Below, piece after piece: positions 10,673-21,900 of a DNA stretch of 64,000 bases (positions are counted from its first letter, which is position 1; each line of letters opens with the position of its first letter). The translations under genes and the position numbers were made by a program. The notes under the pieces are model-generated. The model was not told where the DNA came from, searched no databases, and saw nothing but the letters and a program-made list of their open reading frames with translations. Origin of the DNA: Gnetum montanum (lineage: Eukaryota; Streptophyta; Gnetopsida; Gnetales; Gnetaceae); contig MNCI01026525.1 in assembly GCA_015680685.1 (NCBI GenBank), positions 419,758 through 483,757 of the forward strand, given 5' to 3'.

Positions 10673-12735
10673 ACTGAATGAAAACTTGTCCTTGATTTCC
10701 TTACAAAATATTGGAAAGGTATGGGATTATTGACTGAATGACACTGATGGTGGAATGGGATGATAGACTCAAAGTGCCTAGTGAATGGATCTAAAAGCAT
10801 ATTACAATATTGGTGTTCATGCCCATTGTGGTGAACACCATACATAAATGATATCTAGACTCTTATTTAACAACTTGAAGAGAGAGAAAATAAAATGAGG
10901 CACGTTGCTACTAATGCCAAGATTGTGCCTTCCACTATTTATCCATAGCCATGCGACCCAACTTGTTCCTTTCGTAAATGTTCTAGCTCTAGTCCATCCC
11001 AAGTGCTCCCTCTTGTCCTAGTTCATTGTTTGTATGATCACCATCTGCACACACAACATAGTCACAAATTAGCGAGGATAGATAAACCACAATGCAATTG
11101 ATACCTTGCCTCAATATAAAGTGCATTGGCTGAGTTGTGGTTATGGCAGATATTGGGTTAGAGGTTTATTATTGGTAACTACTTGAGGTGTAGGGGTGAA
11201 ACAAGTAGTAGAATGGAAAAATTTGAGACATGGCCCCCATGACTAAGAGCAAACCTCTGGTAGCAATAAGGTGGAAAAAAAGAGGAGGAACAAGAAATAT
11301 GGGAAAAATAACAACAACAATGCCAATAAAATGAATGTCATGGATGGGGATGAAATGAGAAATTGCTGATTGCAAGAAATGTTTATTGAAAAGAATTTAA
11401 CAATTGAACCATAAAGGAATGTTAGTGGGTCCTTCCCAAAGCAGGCTCATGCCTTTTATGCCCTAACAAACCCACAAACCAAAGAGTCTGTAGGCTCTAG
11501 GAATGACACATGGAAAAAGGGTTAAAAGCTTACCCATAAGAATTTACCAAGGAAAATAATGTATCAACCAAATATAGACTAATCCTAAAACTAGCTATGA
11601 GGTGGAAAATGCGAAGAAAGATGGAGAGGAAAGATGGAATGGAATCCTAAGAGTAAGGTTGTGTAAAGTCCCTTGTGTATTTTATGGTTAAGGTGACTGA
11701 GTAGAACTCATTCCAAATCTAGACTCAAGCTAACTACATCTAGTGACCTTGTATCAATACACTTGACCAATCCATCCTCTTGAAGTAACCAGAATGCTTC
11801 TCCAAAGAGTCACCACCATTCCAAGGAGAGCGAGATGGAGAAGCAGGAAGTGAGAAAGGACCTTAGTTAGAGGGAACCTTCAAGCATGGGTAACATGTCT
11901 TTCCAGTGCCATAACTAGTGCTTGTAGCCCCATATTTCTTTATTATGTCTAAGGGGTGTGCTTTGAATTTCCAAATTTTATTTTTTATTTTTTATTTTAT
12001 TTTATTTTTGTGTGAGAACCAGACCATGCAAAGACTTATTATATATTATTATTTTTTTCACTTAGCTTCCTGATATTAGGTCAATGTTAGAATGGTAGAA
12101 AACCCATGAAAAGCATCCAAGTGCCCAAGAGAATAGCCAACACAAGTGCATCAAATCCCCTTGAAGTCAGACACTTTTCAACCATTGAGTCCTTCCTTGG
12201 TTTGAAGAATACGAAGTTGGCACTTCATTAACAAGTTTATTTAGAAAAAGGGACAATACAGTTCCAAGCCAAGGGAGACCACAGAGTTGAATGGATAAAT
12301 GGACTATGTGGACTCATTGCCTATTTTATCAAAAGAACCATATCTTAGTATTAACATTGAAAATCAAAGGCAAAAATCAAACATTAGCAACCAACATCAT
12401 TATAATACAATCCACCATCATGAGCACTTATTGTAAGACAAATAAAAGTAAATCAAACAAAGAAATACTAAAATTGTGAACAATGGTGTAAAACAAAAAT
12501 AAGTAAATTTGAAAAATGTGTAAAATAAAAATGTGTAAAACAAAAATACAAAAGGAACTGAGGGCTTTGAATGATTAGCATTGGTGGTCGTCTCCCCCAC
12601 GACTGAGGTGGTAGGAGGCAATCCAAAATAGGGAGCAAGGTTGTCCACAAATAGAGGTAGCATTGGTATAAACTATNAATGAATAACATAAGATACTTTC
12701 CACAGCATTTAAAATTTGGTTCGTTGCAGCACATG
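10673..12735 (-). other. Element B 3' spacer (no gene kept)
   Basis: Between the purine tract and integrase. The first ~70 bp match C at 15489-15550. Sequence from about 11200 matches the C spacer from about 18820 (CCCCCATGACT then a ...GAGCA/ACCTC phrase), so the ~3 kb of C holding its extra reading frame is absent here. A (TTTTA)n run lies near 11976-12010. Position 12677 is an N. Confidence 0.55.
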
Positions 12736-12743
12736 TGTGGGAT

Positions 12744-13850
12744 TCTAGTAGAGAACCTTATCTCCTAGTTGATATTTAAGTTTTCTAATCCTTAGGTCAT
12801 GACATTGTTTATTGAAGGCCTTGTGCAATTCATTAGATGATAGGGCGGCTAATCGGTTCTCATCTAGAAAGTTAAGGATCATTAATCGTTCTTTTTGTGC
12901 TAGATCAAGGTCAAGGATGAGATCACACGCCATAGATAGTGTACGGAGTTCTACTTGAATGGGAAGGGTTGGAAGTTTCCCGTACACTAACTCATAGGGA
13001 GAGTAGCCTATAGGAAGTTTCCATGTGGAGCGGTATGCCCAAAGAGCATCGTTCAGTTTGGTGCTCAAATCTTGCCTATACTTGCTAATAGTTCTTGTTA
13101 ATATTTTCGTAATCTCCCTATTGGTGACTTCGGCTTGACTATCTACTTGAGGGTGGTATGGTGTAGTCATTTTGTGTTCAACCCCTAAGCATTGCATTAG
13201 CTTCTAAAAAGTTGCATATGTAAAATGTGTGCCATTGTCAGAAATAAGTGCACGAGGCACGCCAAACCTGTTTATGATTTTTTGTTGAACAAATCATGTA
13301 GGTATAGATGATGCAAAATTCTTAACAATGGTTACTTCTACCCATTTTGTAAAGTAGTCAATGGCAACGACGATGTAGGCTTTTCCATTAGACATAGGTG
13401 TAATAGGCCCCTTAAAATCAATTCCCCATATGTTAAAGGATTCTAAAGGTTGAATCCATTGTTGCGGGCCCTCCATTCTAGCAATCATTCCCCCATCATG
13501 TTGAAAACACTCATAAGATTGGACAAAATGATGGGCATCCCGAAACAATGTAGGCCAATAGTATCCTGTAAGCAGGATTTTAATGGCTGTTCATCTCCTG
13601 ACATAATGACCTCCACAAGGACCCTCATGAGCATCTTGGAGAACTTACAGTTGATTTATATCAGGAATGCACCATCGAACTAAGCCATCAGGACATACTT
13701 TATAAAGTTGCTCATTGATTTCCATAAAATACTTGGCTTGGTGAAGAAACTGTTGTTTCCTTTTAGCATCTAACTCTTGTGGTGTTTGTTGTGTAAAGAT
13801 AGGTGAGAATACTACTATACCAGTTTGTCTTTGTAGTCAATTGATTAGTT
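12744..13850 (-). pseudogene. Element B integrase (broken)
   Basis: The enzyme would insert the element's DNA copy into a chromosome. The core is easily read: WGIDF with the first Asp, SDNGTHF with the second, and a Glu in AEVTNREITK, so the DDE triad is intact. A 150-codon open stretch (13197-12745) runs from after the second Asp to the C-terminal GDKVLY. Upstream come the core start (13548-13294) and a frame-disturbed zinc-binding part. Stops occur at former CGA, CAG and TGG codons. Copies in C and G have lost parts of the triad, so B keeps the best integrase core here. Confidence 0.8.
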
Positions 13851-14607
13851 ACTACACCTGCAAAGAGGAGTTCATTAGGGAAATGATTAGAAAGTAGATA
13901 CTCATCCTCTTTGTTGTCCCATCGCAACCAAGATAAATGATTAGCAACTATGTTCTCAGTGTCTTTACGATCAATCATCGTAAGATCGAACTCCTATAAG
14001 ATTACAAGCCATTGTATAATGTGAGAGCTTACCATTGGTTTATTCATTAGGAACCATATTGCACTATGATCCGTATGTACAAATACCTTATAACCTAATA
14101 CATAGTGCCTAAATTTTTCTACTACAAACACTATAGCCATTAACTCTTTCTCTGTTGTAGTGTAGTTAAGTTGTGCACTAGAAATACTCCTACTTGCACA
14201 GTGGATGTAATAAAGGCATTTTTAGCCATCTAACTATGTAAGTACAGCTCCTAAAGCATAGTTGGATGCGTCAATCATTATATGGAGGTTTGGACTAGTC
14301 AAGAGCTTCTAGAATGGGTGTGTCCATGAGCTTCTATTTTAAAGTTTGGAAAGCTAATTCGCATTCCTTGGTCCATTCAAAAGGTACATCCTTTTTCGTT
14401 AGTTCAACTAATGGTTTTGAAACTTTTGAAAAGTTCTCAATAAATCATCTATAATAGCCAGTGTGTCCAAGGAATGACCAAATATATTTTACAGTTTTAG
14501 GTTACCGAGTAATTCCTTGGATAACTTTGATCTTTTTGGGGTCTACCTGTATGCTTGTTTGTGAGATCTTAAGCCCTAGTACAATGCCTTCTTGGACTGT
14601 TAAAAGG
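13763..14607 (-). pseudogene. Element B RNase H and end of reverse transcriptase (broken)
   Basis: Downstream half of the pol interrupted by element C; the upstream half is at 27740-28560. Minus-strand frames give VQEGIVLG, SFLGHTGYYR and [10 protein letters not shown] (RT thumb/connection), then the RNase H block with FRHYVLGYKVFVHTDHSA and ADHLSWL-like text (here ANHLSWLRW). Several stops and at least one frameshift. TSD AAAGG of C is at 14603-14607. Confidence 0.75.
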
Positions 14608-15300
14608 TGATGAGTGGCTAGGTACCCAACCATGCGAATCATGGGTGTTCACATGTAACTCGGTCGAATTTTGTAGACTGTAAGCACTTTGCATACACCA
14701 GGCCTTAACCAGAAAACTCTTGGTTAGAACAGTTGTTGTCTTCCCAACCTCACTTGTGGTGTTCTAGTGGTGATGGTTAAGTGAGATTATGGCAATTGAT
14801 TTTTATAGCTTTTTACTTTATCTTTTGGTGTCTAATTAAGGTATGGAAAGTAAGGAATGAAATATTATCTAATCTATAATTATCCTAATCTATATCTTAA
14901 CTATTCCTAGCATAAGTATCTAATCCCATCTTCTGCGCACATCTTAAGTATCCCCTTAACCACTACTAGGTTACCAGACGTTAAGCGTCACTAGGTTACC
15001 AAGCATTGGGTTCATGTTCGAGATGGTCGTACTTATGGTTCCTATGAAAGCATAGAAATATTTAAACTATTAAATGCATTAAATAACTAAATCCAATTGT
15101 TGCAAGGAATGATTGAAAAGCTCATCTTTATTACCGTTCACGCCAATGGGCTCAGGTACATCAACACTCTAATAAAGAGTCGGAAACCTTTCTTTCACCT
15201 ATTGCGGGCACTGGGAAAATATTCTAACTCTCACGAAAAAAAATTGCAAGAGGTTTGCTACAAATGACAAAAAGGTACCTAAAAGAGGCGGAAGCCCTCT

Positions 15301-15308
15301 TATTTATA
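15301..15308 (-). promoter_or_regulatory. TATA box in C 3' LTR
   Basis: Minus-strand CCTATAAATAAGAGGG; upstream of it lies the motif array at 15330-15430. Confidence 0.6.
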
Positions 15309-15329
15309 GGCCAAAATAGGCTCTGCATA

Positions 15330-15430
15330 AATGGGGCCACGTCGACGCATGGAAGGATGCGTCGATGGGGCCACGTCGATGGGGCCGTGTATATAGGGCC
15401 ACATCGATGTGGTCACGTATACGGGGTCGG
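15330..15430 (-). promoter_or_regulatory. U3 motif array with G-box cores
   Basis: Short repeats around GGGGCCACGTCGA lie just upstream of the TATA box. On the transcribed strand they contain ACGTGGC (15336-15342 and 15370-15376), the core of plant G-box/ABA-response elements. A response to bZIP or bHLH factors is inference only. Confidence 0.4.
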
Positions 15431-15478
15431 TCCTATATATGCGTCCTAATAAATGAATCAACCATTGACACTTCATCA

Positions 15479-15488
15479 TACCCCCACA
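15479..15488 (-). other. Element C polypurine tract
   Basis: Minus-strand GTGGGGGTA immediately before the LTR start TGATGAAG. Confidence 0.65.
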
Positions 15489-15639
15489 ACTGAGTAAAAA
15501 CTCGTCCTCGAGTTTCTCTACAATTTGGAAGGTATGGACTTTTATTTACAATGCACATGACTTGACACACATGACACACACATGACTTAACATCAATTTC
15601 ACCAAGTGCCCAAGTGTATAGTGGAGGAAAAATTACAAA

Positions 15640-18600
15640 AATGGTGGTGTTCAGAGACAAAATTGAACACCCTACTAGTCCTGGAGTCTCTACCATGTAG
15701 AAGGATGCAAAAATTACCAGAGAAGATCACATCATCCCTAGGGGCGGTGGTTCTGACGGACCTTCACCAGCCTCTGGCCCATGTGACAGTGGTGGCATGA
15801 ATGATGGTTATTCTGTAGCAACTGCAACTTTTGGAAGTAACCAAAAAGCCTACAAGAGGGCCCTCATTTTTTCCTCTTTACTTCTGTGATCATTCATTGT
15901 CCAGGTAGCTTCACCGATGTGTGTTGGAACTGGAACCTCCCAAGGGCATGGTAGCACTGGGAAGAGTTCTTTCAAGTTAACGAACTAGGCTGTGAACTAT
16001 TTTCGTTCAATGTCAAACACTTGAATTGATGTTTGCAATTGCTGGTAGTTATTCATCCAACGGGCCAAGTTCTTCGTGACTACATGCTATCCTTCAAAAT
16101 TCGTGTAGAGAACCTTGAGTTCCACATTTGCTGTTTCCAATTTCTGCTTTGTCACTTTGTGTAGTTGGAACTTGCCCTCGTATAAAGAATACGAGGCAGC
16201 CACTTGCTTCTCCAAATCAGACTATGGTCTCCTAGCTATGAGCATAGCCAGGTTTGGATAACGAAGGTTGGCAAGCTCCATATATTCTATCATTTCCTCA
16301 ATCTACAATGCTTTGAGGGAGATTTTAGCTTGATTATAGGCATTCAACCCATCAAAGATAGGTTGCCATAGCTCGCCTCCGTCTTAGAGTTGTTGGAGCA
16401 CTTGGTTCAGCTTGGCCTTTTTGACTTGAATCTGCTTCTCATTTACTTCTTTTTGCAGTCCCACACGGTCTTTGTAATGATTCTTAACTTTTTCAAATTT
16501 TAGGGCCTCATTCTTCCAAGAAACAACTTCGATGATAAATTTCTATCACAAGGCTTGAACCTCCTCCATGGACAGATTTTAGTTCTCAGTGGCCAACCTT
16601 CTCACATTAGCACTCATCCTGGCTAGCTCTTCCTGCTGTTGGTGAATAAAATTTTTCATGTGCTCATTTTCAACAACAACATTACGCAGGTGATGGACCT
16701 CCATGGTCAACTTGATGTTCTCTTGATGAACCTTTGTCAAGTCCTTGTCTAAATGATATGTCTGAGCATCTACCAAGGCCTTGTCAAAGATCGTCAACTC
16801 TTGCTCATCCTCAACTATCTAAAGTTTAACTTGAAGCTATTGAAAACCTTCATCTTTGGTGAGCTCACGGTTGAGGAGAGCTAGATTGGCAAGTTGGGTT
16901 CTTAACTAGGTGACTTCTGTTTCCAAGCATTGATAAGTGGTTTGAGAAGCTTCAAGTTGCCCTTCCAAAATGAGGCTCTTCCTCCTTGTTGAAAGTAGCT
17001 TCGACTGGGTTGTAGTGATGTTATCTAGAAGGTTAAAGACATCTGGAAGCGGTTGCCCAGTTCCCACCAGTCGGTCCAATAGCTCTTCGTGTTGTGCTAC
17101 ATCCATCCTGCTACGTGAAGTTTTGGTGGATGCCTGTACATCTTGAAGCCCATGTACATCTGGTACAGGTGCCGTCGATGCATTGAGAGCCATAGCAATC
17201 GTATTAGCAACCATTTCGGCCACAATATCTTGTCCTTGGTGCTACATCACCAAGATTGTGGCCCCCTTGCCATCTTCCAAGCATATCAAGAAGGTAGTGG
17301 CATTCCCTAAAATTTTAGGGAATAGTTGCTGAGTTAACACTGTTCCCTCTTGGACGCTAGGATCTATTTTTATTGGAACTTGCATTCAAGCGCTGGAGAA
17401 GATCGGCCCTACTCTTTCTAGCAAACTGATTGATTGAGCCACTTGCTCCAGGTGGCTCATTATAGGGTAATAGACTAAAGGGTCTTCCCCTCTACCAGTC
17501 CTGCCAGATTGCTCTTGCTGGCTCAAGAGCGATTGTCAGATTTCGTGGATGTGTTCTGCAATAGTTTGCGAACCTGACCTTGTTGTTTGTATAGGTGGTG
17601 GAGGTGGTTGCTGCTCTTCCTCCATCTATGTAATGGCAAGAGTCCTATCCTTCATCATTTCACACCATGAGGTAATCAGTGCATATTAGATTATATCATT
17701 GACATACTATGCTATCCCTGCCTGTTTTCATAACTTTCTAATTAGGCAGGGGAAGGGGAGAGCTCATCTTCCATGTTCGCTTTTGGTGAACCTCTTTTTA
17801 ATTTCCAAGAATAATAACTTTGGAAGACTCATTGGAAACTTCCCACTTAGAGCGGCACACACATGAGTGCAGAAGGTCGTGATTTTACTGGGTCTTACTG
17901 TTGGATTTAGGTGGTAAGATGTGATCTTTGAATACACCCTTTCCATAGTGGTTAGAGAGCCAAACTCCTTGCGGTCTACCCCATAGCACCGCCCAATCCA
18001 CTCCCCTTTTACCTCAGGGTCTGCTTGTTTTGGGATCTCCACCACATATGCTCTGGTCTCTGGCAACCCCAAAGCTTGCATTATTGCCTATGTAGAGTAA
18101 GAGACATAGATGTCTTTGATCCTTACTCTGGACCCCGGTTGTCGATTCGTCCAGAAGAGATAGGTCTCTCCTAGGTACCATTCACCACTGGTTGTGATGA
18201 TTGGCCACATAGGAGAGTTTTGTAGTTGAAGCCTCACATCTTATGGTGCGTTCTCAAGGAATGGTCCAAATTTTACCTCTTATAGGACCATCCGTTGCAC
18301 TTATCATGGCTGGATAACATTAAGACATGCTTGGGTCAGGGTGACTTCAAGCTGTGGTGCTATCCCCAAAGTTTCATCCCCTTGCGATTGCTCACTGGGA
18401 ATCTCCTCTTTGGGAATCTAATGGATAGATTCCACATTAGGTCCTTCACGGAGGGGGCCCATTGCATGAGAGCCCTCCACGTGCTTTGGTTCCTGTATGC
18501 CTCATCCCCTTCCCATTCGTGGACACTTGTCCCTCGGTTGTGATGGTTCTTCGCACCCCTTATATGCCTCGGTTTGGGTGCCATTTGCAAACAAACATAA

Positions 18601-18650
18601 CCGCCCATTAGACTGTGCATAAGTAGCTCAAAATGGTCCTTATACACCTT
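15640..18650 (-). pseudogene. Extra 3' ORF of element C: plant-transposon-protein-like domain plus coiled coil
   Basis: Sense to pol and placed between pol and the 3' LTR, where some Athila/Tat elements carry an additional gene. A likely start is the MAPKPRH Met at 18584. One frameshift separates the first ~95 codons (18647-18360) from the rest, which holds a single frame from about 18130 to 15640 with some 15 stops. Around 18080-17700 the text ALGLPETRAY, later LNPTVRPSKITTFCTH and, past a stop, a LIRKL-type end resembles the domain annotated in plants as 'putative plant transposon protein'. From 17223 to 15900 it is rich in Leu, Glu, Gln and Lys heptads (LDRLVGTGQ..., HQENIKLTMEVHHLRN), a long coiled coil. 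Function unknown; element B lacks it. Confidence 0.6.
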
Positions 18651-18807
18651 CTCAGTTCGACTAAGTTATGTTGTTGGCATGGGCAATCCATTAAATCCCC
18701 CGGAGTGTTAATTCATGGGTTAGAGCCAAAAACAACAAAGGATGAATTAGAGTTTAAACGGTTGTTTTTGTTTCTTCCCTTAGAGGTGCAAAGTCTTAAT
18801 TAATTAA

Positions 18808-19566
18808 TTAATTACACATAGGCTTCACCCCCCATGACTTTGAGCATACCTCCAGTTGCTTAAAAGGGCAAGGATTGGTTGATGTAGACGCATGATGGAA
18901 TGTAGGTGCTTGGGAAGAAGTTGGGTAGAAAAAATGGCAAAATCTCCCCCCAATTTGTTTACAAAATGATGAAATTTGAAAATGTAACAGGCGTATATAT
19001 AGGGGTTGGGTGCTGCATTGACAGGGTTGCGTATATGGGGTCCTGTATATGCAGGGGGTCACACCCGTTGACCAGCTCAAAAAAAGCCTGAAGAGATGAA
19101 TTGAAAACACCAAATTGGGGCAGTTGAAGAACATGAGAGGCCTGGAACATGGTTGAGGACAAAGGAAGGAAAATCGAGCTAGACAAGAGTTATAGGTAGG
19201 AGAACGTGGTAAGAAAGGACTTCGTGGAAAAGAAATCGAGTAATGGATAACATGGAAACAAGCCACCAACAAACTAAGAGGATGGGAAACTAACAAACGA
19301 CACCGAGAATATGCAAGTAGGTCCTCCTCGTAGTAGGTGGTAGCCTTCGTAGCCCTTGCATATCCCCAACACTGGGGTCCATGGGTGCCAGGGTTAAGGA
19401 ATGGTGACTGTAAGTTAATACACCCATCCATAAGATCCTGTTGCGGCATGAGAAGTTCAAAGGAATCACAACAAATGATCAAAACATAAGACCGGTAGTG
19501 AGGTGAGTCATGGAGAGAAATGGGTGAAGAGAGAGGAGTGAGATTGGAATTTGAATTATCAATCAC
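18808..19566 (-). CDS. 252-codon open frame in the C spacer, doubtful
   Basis: The longest uninterrupted frame in the window, between integrase and the extra ORF and in the same direction. It is rich in Ser, Pro, Cys and Leu and has no motif I know. The strand is CT-rich, which makes stops rare by chance, and the C copy is old and full of stops elsewhere. I lean towards a chance frame, but it could be a remnant of an env-like or leader protein. Confidence 0.2.
   Translation of the reverse strand: MIDNSNSNLTPLSSPISLHDSPHYRSYVLIICCDSFELLMPQQDLMDGCINLQSPFLNPGTHGPQCWGYARATKATTYYEEDLLAYSRCRLLVSHPLSLLVACFHVIHYSISFPRSPFLPRSPTYNSCLARFSFLCPQPCSRPLMFFNCPNLVFSIHLFRLFLSWSTGVTPCIYRTPYTQPCQCSTQPLYIRLLHFQISSFCKQIGGRFCHFFYPTSSQAPTFHHASTSTNPCPFKQLEVCSKSWGVKPMCN
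18994..19001 (-). promoter_or_regulatory. Internal TATA box upstream of the extra ORF of C
   Basis: Minus-strand CCCCTATATATACGCC, about 350-410 bp upstream of the first Met codons of the extra ORF. Just upstream (19010-19075) are short repeats of the type GACCCC(A)TATACGCAACCC, the same design of motif array plus TATA box as in the LTRs of this family. Confidence 0.4.
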
Positions 19567-20640
19567 ATGAAACCATGTGTGAAGTTGCGATTAAGTGACC
19601 TAATAGGACCTTGCCTAAGTTCAGACCCAAAACCATCCACATCCAGTAACATCGCAGCAATAGGTGAAGACTCATCCACCTCCTAAGTGGATAGGAATGC
19701 ACTCATAGAGAACCACCACTCCAACAGATGTGAGAGGAAGGAAGTGAAATGGGACCAAGTTAGAGGGGACGAAGGAAGTCCCATAACTACTACTTGTGGC
19801 CAATGAGAGGTGGTCTAAGGGGTGTGCTTTGAATTCCCACCGTGTTAAGATTTTATTCTTGTGTGTTTTTTTATTTTGTGGGAACCACACCATGCAAAGA
19901 CCCATGCTTATGTGCATGCATTCAACTAAGGGGTGTGCTTTGAATCCTCCTATTTTTTTGAGTTTTTGATGAGGACCACACCATGCAAGGTCAAACTTCC
20001 AAGGAGCTTCCTTGTAGAGAAGGACTTGGAGTGGAAAGAAATCCATAAGGGCACTCCCGCCACCCAGGGGGTAGAAGAGGACAACGAATGTTGCATTCCC
20101 CTTGAAGTCACACCTAATTCCAACCATTGGGTCATCCCTGAGTTGAGGAACTACACAAGTCACACCTTAATTACAATGTTTTTAAGTGAGACGAGGTTGC
20201 ATGTTTCCAAGAGTTGGAAAACCATGGAGTGGATGAATGGGTGGATGATGTGGACTCACTGCCAATATTATGAGGTGAAAGTAGATACAAAAACCAAGAA
20301 CAACCATGCAAGGACAGGAGTGAGGTAAAATAAGTGGCTATTTTTAGTAACCCATCATAATGAAAACCATCCATGCCAAACTTGATAATAATAAGACAGC
20401 TTATTAGTGATTAATTGAAAATGAAAAACACATATACTTAGAAATAAACAATCAACAAAGAAATGAAAAAATCATTAAATAAAGGAAAAATTAACAAAAA
20501 TTGGAAAATGTATAAACGATGTTGAAAAACAAAAAAGTGTAAAACAAAAAATTCCAAAAATAGTGAGGAGCATAGTGGAATGGATCAGCATGGAAGACGG
20601 CCTCCCCCACGACTGGGTGGAAAGGAGGAGACACGAAAGA
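19567..20640 (-). other. Element C spacer after integrase
   Basis: Non-coding. It aligns loosely with the B spacer at 11700-12600 (shared AAGGGGTGTGCTTTGAAT and CCCCTTGAAGTCA). Short frames seen here are not conserved in B. Confidence 0.5.
19815..19995. repeat. About 111-bp tandem duplication in the C spacer
   Basis: AAGGGGTGTGCTTTGAAT, a T-rich stretch and ACCACACCATGCAA occur twice in the same order (near 19817 and 19928). B has the block once (near 11950). Confidence 0.65.
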
Positions 20641-21900
20641 TGGATCAAGATTGTTCCGATGATGATGAGGTGGTAACACTGGTTAGGTGGAGTTCACGGA
20701 AGGGTTTCAGTTATTGTCGGTTGACCAACTACATTCTTGTGGGGTCCTCAGGTTTGTGGATGAGCAAGGCCCCAAATGGGAAGGTTTCGGAGACAATGTA
20801 AGGTCCCTCCCATAGTGTTTAAAACTTGGTCAGTTGTGATACATGTGTGGGGTTCCAATATAACACCTTATCTCCACATCTAAAAGTGACCTTCTGAATC
20901 CTAAGATTGTGACGTTTTTTGTTGTAGGTCTTATGGATCTCATTTGAAGACAGTGCCACTAATCGATTCTCATTTAGCACACTTAGGTTGATACGTCGTT
21001 TACGTTGTGCTAGTGGCAGGTCAAGACCTAAGTCACTGGCTGTGGATAGTGTCTGGAGTTCTTCCTGGATTGGAAGTTTTGATAAATTTTCGTATACTAA
21101 CTCTTAGGGAAAGTACCCTACAGGAAGTTTCTAAGTGGAGTGATAGGCCCAGAGGGCATCGTTAATTTTGGTGCTCCAATCCCTCCTATATTTTCTAATG
21201 GTTCAAGTGAGGATCTTGGTGATCTTCCTATTGGTGACTTTGGCCTGGCTATTGGCTTGGGGGTGATAGGGTGTTGTGAATTTATGGGTGACCCCCAAGT
21301 GTTGCATGAGTTTTCAAAAAGTGACACCCATGAAATGAGTCCCATTGTCCAAGATGAGTGCATGTGGCACTCCAAACCTGTTGACGATTTTCTATTGGAC
21401 AAATCATGCGATGGTGTTTGAAGAAAAATCGATGACAGTGGCTACCTCCGCCCACTTTGTGTAGTAGTCCATAGTTACGGTGATATATGCCTTTCCATTG
21501 GATAGGGGTGTAATGGGCCCCATGAAGTTGATGCCCCAAATGTCAAAGGGCTCCAGTGGTTGGATCCACTGTTGAGGTCCCTCCATTTGTGCAGTCATCC
21601 CACCATCTCTTTGGCATCATTTGCAGGAGTGGACGAACCATTGTGCATCCTTGGAAATTGTGGGCCATAATATCTTACAAGCAGGATCTTAATGGTTATG
21701 CAGCGTTCAACATAATGGCCCCCACAAGGGCCCTTATTAGCATCTTGGAGGACGTGCAGTGTATCATCATCAGGGACATACCATTGGACTAGGCCATCTG
21801 CGCACACCTTATAAAGGTGACCATTGATTTTCATGAAGTGCTTGGCCTTATGGAGAAATTGTTTTTTCTGGCAATGGTCCCACTCCTTGGGCAACTCCTA
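20640..21900 (-). pseudogene. Element C integrase (broken)
   Basis: A disturbed zinc-binding part (GGHYVERCITIKIL, 21894-21595) precedes the core (MEGPQQWIQPLEPFDIWGIN onward, from 21598). The first catalytic Asp of the triad has become Asn (WGINF instead of WGIDF in B). The second survives in LDNGTHF. The third, Glu in B's TNREITK, reads as Lys (TNRKITK). C-terminal blocks with VTFRCGDKVLYWNP end near 20690. Stops stand at former CAG, CGA and TGG codons. This integrase could not work even if the frame were read through. Confidence 0.75.

Larger units (their letters stand above)
14608..15478 (-). repeat. Element C 3' LTR
   Basis: 871 bp, TGATGAGTGG at one end and CTTCATCA at the other, matching 26858-27739. 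It lacks about 60 bp present near 27300-27355 in the other LTR. Confidence 0.85.

Noticed and set aside
19933-20328. 131-codon plus-strand frame in the C spacer
   Set aside because: Crosses the 111-bp duplication, is not kept in the B spacer and opposes the element's direction.
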